A DNA stretch of 64,000 bases, taken from the NCBI RefSeq assembly GCF_004796535.1, contig NZ_SPHY01000012.1, forward strand, positions 18,596-82,595. The letters run 5' to 3'. Position numbers and translations under genes: made by a program. Of the stretch, positions 1-9,375 are shown piece by piece. The notes under the pieces were generated by a model. That model saw only the letters and a list, made by a program, of their open reading frames with translations, was not told the DNA's origin and searched no databases. This DNA is from Sphingomonas flavalba. Its GTDB lineage: Bacteria; Pseudomonadota; Alphaproteobacteria; Sphingomonadales; Sphingomonadaceae. The first letter of the stretch is position 1. Every line of letters begins with the position of its first letter.

Positions 1-383
1 TCGACGTGGTCGCGGCTATCGAGGCGCGCGGCTTCCTGTTCGGCGCCGCCGTCGCGCGCGCGCTCGGTGCCGGCGTGCTGCCGGTGCGCAAGGCCGGCAA
101 GCTGCCGGGGCCGCGCATCGGCATCGACTATGCGCTGGAATACGGCACCGATCGGCTGGAAATCCACGAAGGCGCATTGCTGCCCGGCCATCGCGTGCTG
201 TTGCTCGACGATCTGATCGCGACCGGCGGCACCGCGCTGGCCACCGTCCGCCTGCTGCGCGACGCGGGGGCGACGGTGCCGGCGGCGCTGTTCGCGATCG
301 ACCTGCCCGAATTGGGCGGTGCCGGTCGGCTGCGCGCGGACGGGCTGGCCGTCGACGCGCTGATGGCTTTCCCAGGCCATTGA
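1..383 (+). CDS. apt: Adenine phosphoribosyltransferase, 3' part (5' end outside window)
   Basis: Converts adenine and PRPP to AMP in cytoplasmic purine salvage. The frame is open from the first bases of the window (first complete codon at 3), so the N-terminus is missing; about 127 residues are visible. The visible part carries the type I phosphoribosyltransferase signature: a VVAAIEARGFLFG segment, a PVRKAGKLPG loop, LEYGTDRLEIH, and the PRPP-binding LLLDDLIATGGTA with the acidic pair before ATGGTA. These segments are diagnostic of Apt rather than Hpt or PyrE. The stop is followed after 51 bases by the diguanylate cyclase gene. Confidence 0.93.
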   Translation, partial: DVVAAIEARGFLFGAAVARALGAGVLPVRKAGKLPGPRIGIDYALEYGTDRLEIHEGALLPGHRVLLLDDLIATGGTALATVRLLRDAGATVPAALFAIDLPELGGAGRLRADGLAVDALMAFPGH

Positions 384-434
384 GCGACAAGGCTTAATTC
401 ATCCTTAGCCCGGAACGGCTATCGCGGCGGCAAT

Positions 435-2135
435 ATGGTCGCCGATCTTTCGATGACGCTTGCGCGATGGCTGGCCGCGGCGGCGATGCTGCTGCTGGCG
501 GCGCCTGCTACCGCGCAGGGCGGGGGCGGGGAGATCGTGCCAACTTGCCGGATCGCGACGGCGGCCGACACCGGCGTGGCGGAGATGCTGCGCCGTCCGG
601 CTGGGCCCTGCGCGCCGCTGGCGCGGGCGACGCGCGGCACGGTGTGGCTGGATTTCGGCGCGCCGCCGCAGCTTCGCGATGACCATGACCTGCACCGGCT
701 GCTGATCGACAACCACCGCGTCCACCAGATCGACCTCTATCTCGCCCGTGGCGACGGCAGCGTGACGCACGAACGATACGACCCCGACACCGCGCTGCGC
801 GGCTGGCGGACCGGCGGCTACCTGAGCATGATCGTACCCCCCAGCGCGCCGGTGACGCGGATGCTGGTGCGACTCGGGGATGTCGAGCTGATCACTTTCT
901 CGCGCCCCACCCGGCTGATGCCGCTCTATGTGGATTTCCGGAGCGAGCGCCGCGACGCCGCGCTGTATGGGCTGGCGCTCGGCGTGCTCGCGCTGACCAT
1001 CCTCGTCCATCTGGCGCTGTTCCCGGCGATCCGCCAGCGGTTCCAGTTGTTCTACGTCGCCCACGCCACCGTGCTGTTCGCCTATGCCGCCGCCTATTCG
1101 GGCCTGCTGCTGCTGGTCGCGCCGGGGCTTTCGGCCGATGGCGTGTCGCGGTTGATCTCGGCGATGCTGTCCGCCGCCACGGCGACCGGCCTGCTGTTCT
1201 CCACCGATTTCATCGAGCAGCGCTATGTCCCGCGCGGGCTGCGCTTCTACGCCATTGTCAGCGCCGCGGCCTCGGTCGTCTGCGCGCTGCTGCTGCTGCT
1301 CGGCCCCGATGCGCTGACCGCGCCGGTCTACGGCGCCGCCAACCTGGTCGGGATGAACGGGCTGGCGCTGGTCGTGCTGGTGCTGGCGGTCGGCGCGGCG
1401 CGGGGCAGCCGCACCGCCCGTGTCCTGGCCCTCGGCTGGGCGGTGCCGATTGCGATCGGCGTCACCTATCCGCTTCGCATCCTGGGGGTGGTGCCCGACG
1501 GGCTGGTCGACGACGGCGCGATGGTCGCGGCGGTGACGGTCGAATGCCTGATCCTGTCGCTGCCGGTGGTTGCGCGGATCAAGGCGATGCGGCTCGACCA
1601 TGAACGGGTGCGCGAGCGTCAGTTGGTGCTGGAACGCCAGGCGGCGACCGACGCGCTGACCGGCCTCGCCAACCGGCGTGGCTTCGTCGCGGCGATCGAG
1701 CGCGCATTGCAGATCGGCGGCCCATCCAGCCCGGTGGCGCTGCTGATGATCGACATCGACCATTTCAAGGCGGTCAACGACCGTTACGGCCATGTCCGCG
1801 CCGATACGGTGCTGGCCGATCTCGGCATGCTGGTCGCCCGTGCCGCCGGGCCCGGGGCGATCGTTGCCCGCTATGGTGGCGAGGAGTTCGTCGTCGTGCT
1901 GATGGAGCTGGACCTGAAGCGGGCGCACACCATTGCCGAACGGATCAGGGCCGGGGTCTGTGCCGCCGGTGCGGACCTGCTCGATGTGACGGTCAGCATC
2001 GGCCTCGCTTGCGGGCGCTGCGACGCGATCGACCGGCTGATGGTCGATGCCGACCTCGCGCTCTACGATGCCAAGCGCGGCGGCCGGAACCGAGTCGAGA
2101 TGGCGTCCGCGGCCAAGGCGTCGATCGCGGCGTAG
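435..2135 (+). CDS. Membrane-bound diguanylate cyclase (7TM-DISM sensor + GGDEF)
   Basis: 566 residues. A signal peptide (about 1-28) precedes a periplasmic beta-rich sensor region of the 7TMR-DISM type (about 40-150), then seven hydrophobic segments (about 168-385), a short linker helix and a C-terminal GGDEF domain (about 400-555). The catalytic signature reads ARYGGEEF, with DIDHFKAVNDRYGH upstream, so the cyclase should be active and make c-di-GMP from GTP at the inner membrane. The usual RxxD inhibitory site just before the active-site motif is absent (the sequence there is AGPGAIVARYGG). An in-frame ATG at 453 is an alternative start; neither start has a clear Shine-Dalgarno sequence. 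The gene ends 29 bases before a palindromic repeat. Confidence 0.88.
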   Translation: MVADLSMTLARWLAAAAMLLLAAPATAQGGGGEIVPTCRIATAADTGVAEMLRRPAGPCAPLARATRGTVWLDFGAPPQLRDDHDLHRLLIDNHRVHQIDLYLARGDGSVTHERYDPDTALRGWRTGGYLSMIVPPSAPVTRMLVRLGDVELITFSRPTRLMPLYVDFRSERRDAALYGLALGVLALTILVHLALFPAIRQRFQLFYVAHATVLFAYAAAYSGLLLLVAPGLSADGVSRLISAMLSAATATGLLFSTDFIEQRYVPRGLRFYAIVSAAASVVCALLLLLGPDALTAPVYGAANLVGMNGLALVVLVLAVGAARGSRTARVLALGWAVPIAIGVTYPLRILGVVPDGLVDDGAMVAAVTVECLILSLPVVARIKAMRLDHERVRERQLVLERQAATDALTGLANRRGFVAAIERALQIGGPSSPVALLMIDIDHFKAVNDRYGHVRADTVLADLGMLVARAAGPGAIVARYGGEEFVVVLMELDLKRAHTIAERIRAGVCAAGADLLDVTVSIGLACGRCDAIDRLMVDADLALYDAKRGGRNRVEMASAAKASIAA

Positions 2136-2164
2136 AAGGTGTCCGTCGCGCGGGCCGGCGCTGT

Positions 2165-2293
2165 CCTAGGGTTTGTCCGCTTGAAGCGGAAACGGCACCG
2201 GCCCGCTCCCCCACCCGGCCTCCCAACGGCAGCATCATGTGGGAGGTCGGGTGGGGAGCGGGCTGGTGCCGCCTAAAGCGGACAGGCCCTAGG
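2165..2293. repeat. Long palindromic repeat, copy 1 (convergent-gene palindrome family)
   Basis: Inverted repeat filling the gap between the diguanylate cyclase (+) and the MaoC gene (-). The inner arms are 2193-2225 and 2240-2271, GC-rich around CCCCCACCCGGCCTCCCA and its complement, with a 14-base loop ACGGCAGCATCATG. The outer arms are CTAGGGTTTGTCCGCTT and its near complement at the right end. The arms are slightly diverged. The right end contains the TAG stop of the MaoC gene. It probably folds as a bidirectional terminator. Related copies are at 36207, 40510 and 47217. Confidence 0.9.
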
Positions 2294-2735
2294 GCCGTCG
2301 GCGGACCAGCGCGATCGAGGTGAAGCGCATCACCGGCTCGTCATGCTGGTTGAACATGGTGACGCGCGAGCGGAACGAGCCCATGTCCGGCCGGCTGCGC
2401 GACGGTGTCACCTCGACCAGCTCGTTTTCCAGCCGCAGCGTGTCGCCGGGATAGACCGGCTTCAGCCAGCGCAGCTCGTCGACGCCCGGCGAGCCGAGCC
2501 CGGCATGCTCATGCGCCTTCAGGTCCTCGACGATCATCGCCATCGCCATCGCGCAGCTATGCCAGCCGCTGGCCGACAGCCGGCCGAAATGGGTCTTGGC
2601 CGCTGCTTCGTCCGACAGGTGGAACGGTTGCGGGTCGTATTTGGCGGCGAAGGCGATCACCTCCTCGCGGGTGACGTGGTACTGGCCGAAGCCGCGCTTC
2701 GTGCCGACGACCATATCCTCAAGATATTCCATCAT
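2289..2735 (-). CDS. MaoC family dehydratase
   Basis: 148 residues, one hot-dog domain of the MaoC/(R)-specific enoyl-CoA hydratase type. The segment ITxEEVIAFAAKYDPQPFHLSDEAA matches the family's hydratase motif, with the catalytic Asp and His in YDPQPFH; the G(L)SASGWHSCAM helix follows. It would hydrate short or medium enoyl-CoA or a related CoA thioester in the cytoplasm. The start ATG overlaps the TGA of the upstream alpha/beta hydrolase (ATGA), which indicates translational coupling. A second Met directly follows the first. The TAG stop lies inside the right end of a palindromic repeat. Confidence 0.88.
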   Translation of the reverse strand: MMEYLEDMVVGTKRGFGQYHVTREEVIAFAAKYDPQPFHLSDEAAAKTHFGRLSASGWHSCAMAMAMIVEDLKAHEHAGLGSPGVDELRWLKPVYPGDTLRLENELVEVTPSRSRPDMGSFRSRVTMFNQHDEPVMRFTSIALVRRRP

Positions 2736-3715
2736 GCCTGCCCCTTCGCCGCGCCTGCCGCCTGCGCCATCACCCGGTTCGCTTCCGCCTCCGCGACGAT
2801 GTCCTTCAGGATGCACAGGCAGGCGGCCACGTCGCCCTGCGCGGAAGGGACCGCCTTGCGCAGGTTGATGAAGCCGTGGATGCTGCCCGCCGCCTCGCGG
2901 AACACGGTCGGCACCCCGGCGGCGACGAGCGCCGCGGCATAGGCGCGGCCCTGATCGCGCAACGGGTCCAGCCCGGCGGTGACGACCAGTGTCGGCGGCG
3001 TGCCGGCCTGGTCGGCGTGCAGCACGCCGTTGCGCCGGTCGCCCGGCACCGGGGCGTAATGGGTGCCGAACCAGCGCATCGCGTCGCCGGTCAGCAGGTA
3101 GCCGTCGGCGAAATCGGTGAGCGAGGGATAGTCCTCCGCCTCGTCGACGACCGGGTAGATCGGCCATTGCGCGATGACCGGCGCCGCCGCCGGCCGGTCG
3201 CGCAGCGCCTGCGTGGTGCCGATGGCGAGGTTGCCGCCGGCGCTGTCCCCGGCGAGGACCAGCGCGGTCACGCCGACGCCCAGCGCCGCCGGGCTGCCCG
3301 CCACCCAGCGCGCCGCCGCCTCGCAATCGTCGGGCGCCGCCGGGAACGGGTGTTCCGGCGCCAGCCGGTAGGCGACGGCGACGACCGGCAGGTCGAGCAG
3401 CCGCGCCGCTTCCGCGCAGAAGCTGTCATGCGACTCGAGATCGCCGATCACGAAGCCGCCGCCGTGGAAGAACAGCAGCACCGGCCCCGGCGTCCGGCTT
3501 TCGCGCGCGTCGTAGAGGCGCAGGCCGATGCCGTCCGGCGTCGCCAAGTCGCGGCGGACGGCAAGCGGCTCCGCCGGCGCCTCGGCGACCGCGATCATCG
3601 CGTTGAACGCCAGCCGCGCCGCCGGTGGGTCCAGCTCATGCATCTTCGGGCCGGGCACCGAGTCGAGCAGGGTCAGGAACGCACGGACATCGGGCCGGAC
3701 GAAAGGCTGGGACAT
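2732..3715 (-). CDS. Alpha/beta hydrolase, HSL-type esterase/lipase (family IV)
   Basis: 327 residues, no signal peptide, so probably cytoplasmic. The hormone-sensitive-lipase family signatures are clear: the oxyanion-hole motif FFHGGGFVIGD, the nucleophile elbow GDSAGGN, an acid in DPLRDQG and the catalytic His in GSIHGF. It should hydrolyse short-chain carboxylic esters; the physiological substrate is not apparent. It is translationally coupled to the downstream MaoC dehydratase, so the pair may act together on an acyl ester or acyl-CoA breakdown product. Confidence 0.9.
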   Translation of the reverse strand: MSQPFVRPDVRAFLTLLDSVPGPKMHELDPPAARLAFNAMIAVAEAPAEPLAVRRDLATPDGIGLRLYDARESRTPGPVLLFFHGGGFVIGDLESHDSFCAEAARLLDLPVVAVAYRLAPEHPFPAAPDDCEAAARWVAGSPAALGVGVTALVLAGDSAGGNLAIGTTQALRDRPAAAPVIAQWPIYPVVDEAEDYPSLTDFADGYLLTGDAMRWFGTHYAPVPGDRRNGVLHADQAGTPPTLVVTAGLDPLRDQGRAYAAALVAAGVPTVFREAAGSIHGFINLRKAVPSAQGDVAACLCILKDIVAEAEANRVMAQAAGAAKGQA

Positions 3716-3780
3716 CGGCTTGTCACTCTCGGTTATCGGGCGGCCAGCCTAGGCGGGCGGCAGCGGCCCGTCCATCCGCC

Positions 3781-3813
3781 TGGAGTTTGTTCGCGTTATG
3801 CGGAACAAGCTCC
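3781..3813. repeat. Imperfect hairpin upstream of korA
   Basis: GGAGTTTGTTCGC and GCGGAACAAGCTCC form an imperfect inverted repeat around GTTAT. The arm resembles the outer arm (GTTTGTCCGCTT...AAGCGGA) of the long palindromes in this window, so it may be a solitary remnant. There is no T-tract, so it is not a classical terminator. It lies between the divergent esterase and korA genes. Confidence 0.4.
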
Positions 3814-3840
3814 GGCGCAACGCCGCCGAAACAAGGTCGA

Positions 3841-3868
3841 TTGCGACTCTCCCCAGTTTTTCTAAATA
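3841..3868 (+). promoter_or_regulatory. Candidate sigma-70 type promoter of korAB
   Basis: TTGCGA at 3841-3846 and TAAATA at 3863-3868 are separated by 16 bases. They lie in the locally AT-rich part of the 211-base gap before korA, about 58 bases upstream of its ATG. This is a match by eye only, and the -10 box is weak. Confidence 0.3.
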
Positions 3869-3926
3869 GGCTATAGCCGTGCCGGGGCCTAAGAGGCCCA
3901 GGCTTGAATTGCAGGACGTATAGCCA

Positions 3927-5797
3927 ATGGCTTCAGCCGTACATCAGGTGACCCGCGCAGAGGCCGCCGACACTCCTCCTCCCGAAGCGGTGGTGGTGCG
4001 CTTTGCCGGGGACAGCGGCGATGGCATGCAGCTGACCGGCGGTCAGTTCACCCTGTCGACCGCGCTGGCCGGCAACGACCTGTCGACCTTCCCGGATTTT
4101 CCGGCCGAGATTCGCGCGCCGCAGGGCACGACCTTCGGCGTCTCCGCCTTCCAGATCAATTTCGGATCGCGCGCGATCGACACCGCCGGCGACCAGCCGG
4201 ACGTGCTGGTGGCGATGAACCCGGCGGCGTTGAAAACCAATGTCGGCGCGCTGAAGGACGGCGGGCTGGTCATTGTCGACACCGGCGAGTTCGGCCCGCG
4301 CAACCTGGCCAAGGCCGGGTATGAGGCGAGCCCGCTCGACGACGGGTCGCTGGCGCGCTGGCAGGTGCTGGCCTTCGACATTTCCGCGCTGACGCTTGAA
4401 TCGGTGAAGCCGTTCGGCCTTGGCAACAAGGAAGCGCTGCGCTGCAAGAACATGTGGACGCTAGGCCTGGCGCTGTGGATGTTCGACCGCGACCGGCAGC
4501 CGATCGTCGACTGGCTGAAATCGAAATTCGCCAAGGCGCCGGAGCTGGCGGAGGCGAATATCGCCGCGTTGAACGCCGGCCATGCCTATGGTGAGACGGC
4601 CGAACTGACCGGGCCGATGAAGCAGCACCGGATCGCCGCCGCCCCGGCCGCGCCCGGCCTGTACCGGACGATCACCGGCGGCGAGGCGATCTCGCTCGGG
4701 CTGGTCGCCGGCGCGCAGCTGGCCGATCTGCCGATGTTCTTCGGCGGCTATCCGATCACCCCGGCGTCGGCGATCCTCCACCACCTGTCGCGGTTGAAGG
4801 AATATGGCGTCACCACCTTCCAGGCGGAGGACGAGATCGCGGCGGTCTGTTCCGCGATCGGCGCCTCCTATGCCGGCAAGCTGGGCGTCACGTCGTCGTC
4901 CGGCCCCGGCATCGCGCTGAAGACCGAGGCGATCGGGCTGGCGATCATGACCGAGCTGCCGCTGGTCATCGTCAACTCGCAGCGCGGCGGCCCGTCGACC
5001 GGCCTGCCGACCAAGACCGAGCAGTCCGACCTGTATCAGGCGGTCTACGGCCGCAACGGCGACGCGCCGTTGCCGGTCATCGCCGCGCGATCTCCGGCCG
5101 ACGCGTTCGACTGCGCGATCGAGGCCTGCCGCCTTGCCACCCGGTTCATGACCCCGGTGATGCTGCTGACCGACGGCTATATCGCCAACGCGGCGGAGCC
5201 GTGGAAGGTGCCGGACATGAGCGGCTACGCACCGTTCCCGGTCGCCTTCCTCGACCATGTGCCGGACGGCGGGTTCAAGCCCTATGCACGCGACGAGAAT
5301 CTGGCGCGGCCGTGGGCGCGGCCGGGCACGCCGGGCCTGCTCCACCGCATCGGCGGGATCGAGAAGCAGGACGGATCCGGCAACATCGACTATGCGCCGG
5401 CCAACCACCAGGCGATGACCAACCTGCGCAAGGCGAAGATCGACGGCATCGCCGCCCACATTCCCGAACAGACGGTGACGCTGGGCGACGGTGAGGGGCG
5501 GCTTGCCGTCGTCGGCTGGGGCTCGACCTTCGGGCCGATCCACCAGGCGGTGCGCCGGGCGCGCGAGCGCGGCCTGTCGGTCGACCATGTCCACGTTCGC
5601 CACATCTGGCCGTTGCCGACCAATCTGGGCGATCTGCTGCGCCGCTACGAGCGGATCATCGTGCCGGAAATGAACGCCGGCCAGTTCAAGACGGTGCTGC
5701 GCGACCAGTATCTGGTCGACGCCCGGTCGCTGGCCAAGGTGTCGGGTCAACCCTTCCGTATCGCGGAAATCGCGGCGGCTATCGAAAGTGCGCTCTC

Positions 5798-5801
<4 letters not shown>
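3927..5801 (+). CDS. korA: 2-oxoacid:ferredoxin oxidoreductase, alpha subunit (gamma-alpha fusion)
   Basis: 624 residues. The N-terminal gamma domain (about 20-200) begins with VVVRFAGDSGDGMQLTGG and continues through FPDFPAEIRAPQGT. The alpha/pyrimidine domain (about 240-620) contains FGGYPITPAS, FQAEDEIAAVCSAIGASYAG and TSSSGPGIALKTEA. With KorB it oxidatively decarboxylates 2-oxoglutarate or another 2-oxoacid to the acyl-CoA, passing electrons to ferredoxin. The two-subunit architecture with gamma fused to alpha is the form typical of aerobic bacteria. The stop overlaps the korB start (ATGA), so subunit synthesis is coupled. The substrate (2-oxoglutarate versus other 2-oxoacids) is inferred from the family, not shown. 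Confidence 0.92.
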
Positions 5802-6832
<1,031 letters not shown>

Positions 6833-6843
6833 CCGGGCGGTTT

Positions 6844-6865
6844 CGCCTAAAGCGGACAAACGCTA
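6844..6865. repeat. Solitary end of the long palindromic repeat
   Basis: CGCCTAAAGCGGACAAACG followed by CTA closely matches the right-hand outer arm of copies 1 and 2 (near 2270-2291 and 36313-36335). The rest of the element is missing. It lies between korB and the tandem cfa gene, so unlike the full copies it is not between convergent genes. Confidence 0.65.
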
Positions 6866-6904
6866 AACGCTGGACCGCATGATCCGGTCGCGTAAGATGC
6901 CGTC

Positions 6905-8185
6905 ATGAATGCGCAGCAGCCCGATCGGGACGGTCAGTTCCTGCCCAGAAGGCGCGGCGGCGCGGTCGGCTGGCGGCTGTGGTCGGCGCTGGTTGCGGCG
7001 CCGTTCCACCGCATGCTCGACCGCATCGACGCCGGGCTGGAAGCGGGTGCGATCGAAGCCTGGCTGCCCGACGGCTCGTACCGCATCCTCGGCGGCCGCG
7101 CGCCCGGCCCGGTGGCGGAGGTGCGGCTGAACAGCTGGCGGGCGCTGTTGCGGCTGGCCGGCGACGGGTCGTTCGGCTGGTACCGCGCCTGGGACAGGGG
7201 AGAATGGGCCAGCCCCGATCCGGTGCCGCTGTTCGCGCTGTTCATGCGCAACGCCCCGTCGCTCGACCGGGTGGCGCGGGCGCGGGGGCTTGGCCGATTG
7301 TTCGGCCGCCTGCGCCACTGGCTGCGCCGCAACAGCCGGAACGGATCGCGCCGCAACATCGCCTTCCACTACGACTTGGGCAACGCGTTCTACGCCGCCT
7401 GGCTCGACGAGACGATGACCTATTCGGCGGCGCTGTTCCAGGAGCCGATCCGCCCGGACGAGGAACTGGCCTATGCCCAGTTGAACAAGGTCCGCGCGCT
7501 GCTCGACCGGCTGGACCTGAAACCGGACCAGCATCTGCTGGAGATCGGCTGCGGCTGGGGCACGCTGGCCGAGATCGCGGCCGACGAATATGGCGTCGGC
7601 GTCACCGGCATCACCCTGTCGGCGGAGCAGCGGGCGCATGCGCTGGCGCTCAACCGCGCCAACGTCAACGCTGGGCGGGTGCGGATCGAGCTGACCGATT
7701 ATCGTGACGTCGCCGGGACGTTCGACGCGATCGCCAGCGTGGAGATGGTGGAGGCGGTCGGCCAGGCTTATTGGGGCACCTATGCCGAGGCGCTGGCCCG
7801 CTGCCTGAAGCCGGGCGGGCGCGCCGCGATCCAGTTCATCGCGATCGACGACGCGATTTTCGACCGCTACGCCACCGGGGCGGACTTCATCCAGACCTGC
7901 ATCTTTCCCGGCGGCATGCTGCTGTCGGAAAGCGCGTTCCGGGCGCTGTGCGAGCAGGCCGGCCTTGCCTGGCGCGATCGTCGCGGCTTCGGCCTGCACT
8001 ATGCGGAAACGCTGCGCCGCTGGCGCGAGCGCTTCGACGCGGCGATCGAGGCGGGGCGGCTGCCGCCCGGCTTCGACGAACGCTTCGTGCGGCTGTGGCG
8101 TTATTATCTGATGTATTGCGAAGGGGGCTTTCGCGGCGGCGGCATCGACGTCGCGCAGGTGACGCTGGTCAAGGAGGGGGGATGA
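6905..8185 (+). CDS. cfa: Cyclopropane-fatty-acyl-phospholipid synthase family methyltransferase
   Basis: 426 residues. Uses S-adenosylmethionine to add a methylene bridge to unsaturated phospholipid acyl chains, or is a close relative. The SAM-binding motif is LLEIGCGWGTLAEIA. Family marks include FHYDLGNAFYAAWLDETMTYS and the AIQFIAIDDAIFDRYATGADFIQ region leading to FPGGMLLSE. The N-terminal 110 residues form the lipid-binding extension. The length matches CFA synthases. The stop overlaps the next gene's first ATG (ATGA), so the serine hydrolase is likely in the same operon. Confidence 0.9.
   Translation: MNAQQPDRDGQFLPRRRGGAVGWRLWSALVAAPFHRMLDRIDAGLEAGAIEAWLPDGSYRILGGRAPGPVAEVRLNSWRALLRLAGDGSFGWYRAWDRGEWASPDPVPLFALFMRNAPSLDRVARARGLGRLFGRLRHWLRRNSRNGSRRNIAFHYDLGNAFYAAWLDETMTYSAALFQEPIRPDEELAYAQLNKVRALLDRLDLKPDQHLLEIGCGWGTLAEIAADEYGVGVTGITLSAEQRAHALALNRANVNAGRVRIELTDYRDVAGTFDAIASVEMVEAVGQAYWGTYAEALARCLKPGGRAAIQFIAIDDAIFDRYATGADFIQTCIFPGGMLLSESAFRALCEQAGLAWRDRRGFGLHYAETLRRWRERFDAAIEAGRLPPGFDERFVRLWRYYLMYCEGGFRGGGIDVAQVTLVKEGG
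8171..8177 (+). promoter_or_regulatory. Strong Shine-Dalgarno of the serine hydrolase gene
   Basis: AAGGAGG lies inside the last codons of cfa, 4 bases before ATG 8182 and 7 bases before ATG 8185. It fixes the start of the next gene here rather than at the upstream in-frame GTG/ATG codons. Confidence 0.75.
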
Positions 8186-9375
8186 TGCGGACCTGGCTGG
8201 GGGCGGCGCTGGCCGCCGGGCTGCTGGTGCTGCCGGCGGCGGGGATGGCGAAGGACGGCGTCCGGCTTACGCCAGACAAGGCCGCGAAGCTGCGCAACGC
8301 CGGCGCGGAGGTGCTGTTCTGGAGCCAGGCGGAGCGCGACGCCAACTTCCCGAACATGGAGCGGCTGTTCCCCGGCGATACGGTGGCGGCGTCGGACCAC
8401 CCGCGCCCGTTGCCGGACGGGAAGCCGCTCGCCCTGGGGCCGGGGGACCCGGCCGGGGCGTATATGGTGGCGAACAACGTCGCCGGGCTGCTGGTCCTCC
8501 AGCATGGCAAGGTCCGGCTGGAGCGCTATGCGCGCGGCTTTTCGCGCACCGGGCGCTGGACCAGCTTCTCTGTCGCCAAGTCGCTGACCTCGACGCTGGT
8601 CGGCGCGGCGATCGCCGACGGATATATCGCTTCGGTCGACGACCCGGTCAGCCGCTACATCCCGGAGTTGACCGGTGCCGGCTATGACGGCGTGACCATC
8701 CGCCAGGTGCTGACGATGACGTCGGGCGTGCGCTGGAACGAGGACTATACCGACCCGAAATCGGATGTCGCGCGGATGCTGACCGAGCCGCCGCCGGCCG
8801 GGGTTGACCAGACCGTCGCTTATATGCGCGCCCTGCCGCGCGAGGCGGAGCCGGGGACGAAATGGGTCTACAAGACCGGCGAGACCAACCTGATCGGCGT
8901 GCTGGTCGCGCGCGCCACGGGTAAATCGCTCGCCGCCTATGCGGCCGAGAAGATCTGGCAGCCCTATGGCATGGAACAGCCGCTATTCTGGATGGTCGAC
9001 AGCGGTGGCGGCAATATCGGCGGCTGCTGCCTGTCCGCGTCGCTGCGCGACTATGCAAGGATCGGCCAGTTCGTGCTCGACGGCGGCGTCGCCGCGGGGC
9101 GGAAAGTGGTGGCGGACGGGTGGTTCGCCGCCGCGACCCATGGCCAGGCCGATACCGGCGCGCCCGGCTACGGCTATGGCTATCAATGGTGGACCGAACC
9201 CGACGCCAGCTTCGATGCGCGCGGCATCTTCGGCCAGATGATCCATATCGACCCGGCGCGCGGGCTGGTGGTGGCGATGGTCAGCGCGTGGCCGAGGGCG
9301 ACCGACCCGGCGTTGAGCGAAGCGCGCCGGGTGTTCGTCACCCGGATCAGCGCGGCGCTGGACGCTGGCCGCTGA
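8182..9375 (+). CDS. Secreted serine hydrolase, beta-lactamase class C / NylB-like
   Basis: 397 residues with a clear signal peptide (about 1-23, ending AAGMA). The penicillin-binding fold signature SxxK is S130-V-A-K133 in FSVAKSL, and the catalytic Tyr is probably Y230 in VYKTGETN. The sequence resembles 6-aminohexanoate-dimer hydrolase/esterase-type members rather than true AmpC, which has a YSN motif. It is therefore better read as a periplasmic esterase or amidase than a resistance enzyme. Start is chosen by the AAGGAGG at 8171. The 3' end overlaps the convergent fecR-like gene by 29 bases. Confidence 0.85.
   Translation: MMRTWLGAALAAGLLVLPAAGMAKDGVRLTPDKAAKLRNAGAEVLFWSQAERDANFPNMERLFPGDTVAASDHPRPLPDGKPLALGPGDPAGAYMVANNVAGLLVLQHGKVRLERYARGFSRTGRWTSFSVAKSLTSTLVGAAIADGYIASVDDPVSRYIPELTGAGYDGVTIRQVLTMTSGVRWNEDYTDPKSDVARMLTEPPPAGVDQTVAYMRALPREAEPGTKWVYKTGETNLIGVLVARATGKSLAAYAAEKIWQPYGMEQPLFWMVDSGGGNIGGCCLSASLRDYARIGQFVLDGGVAAGRKVVADGWFAAATHGQADTGAPGYGYGYQWWTEPDASFDARGIFGQMIHIDPARGLVVAMVSAWPRATDPALSEARRVFVTRISAALDAGR

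Noticed and set aside
8182..9375. Beta-lactam resistance gene
   Set aside because: The SxxK fold is present, but the YxN motif differs from AmpC and the overall features fit an esterase/NylB-like hydrolase.
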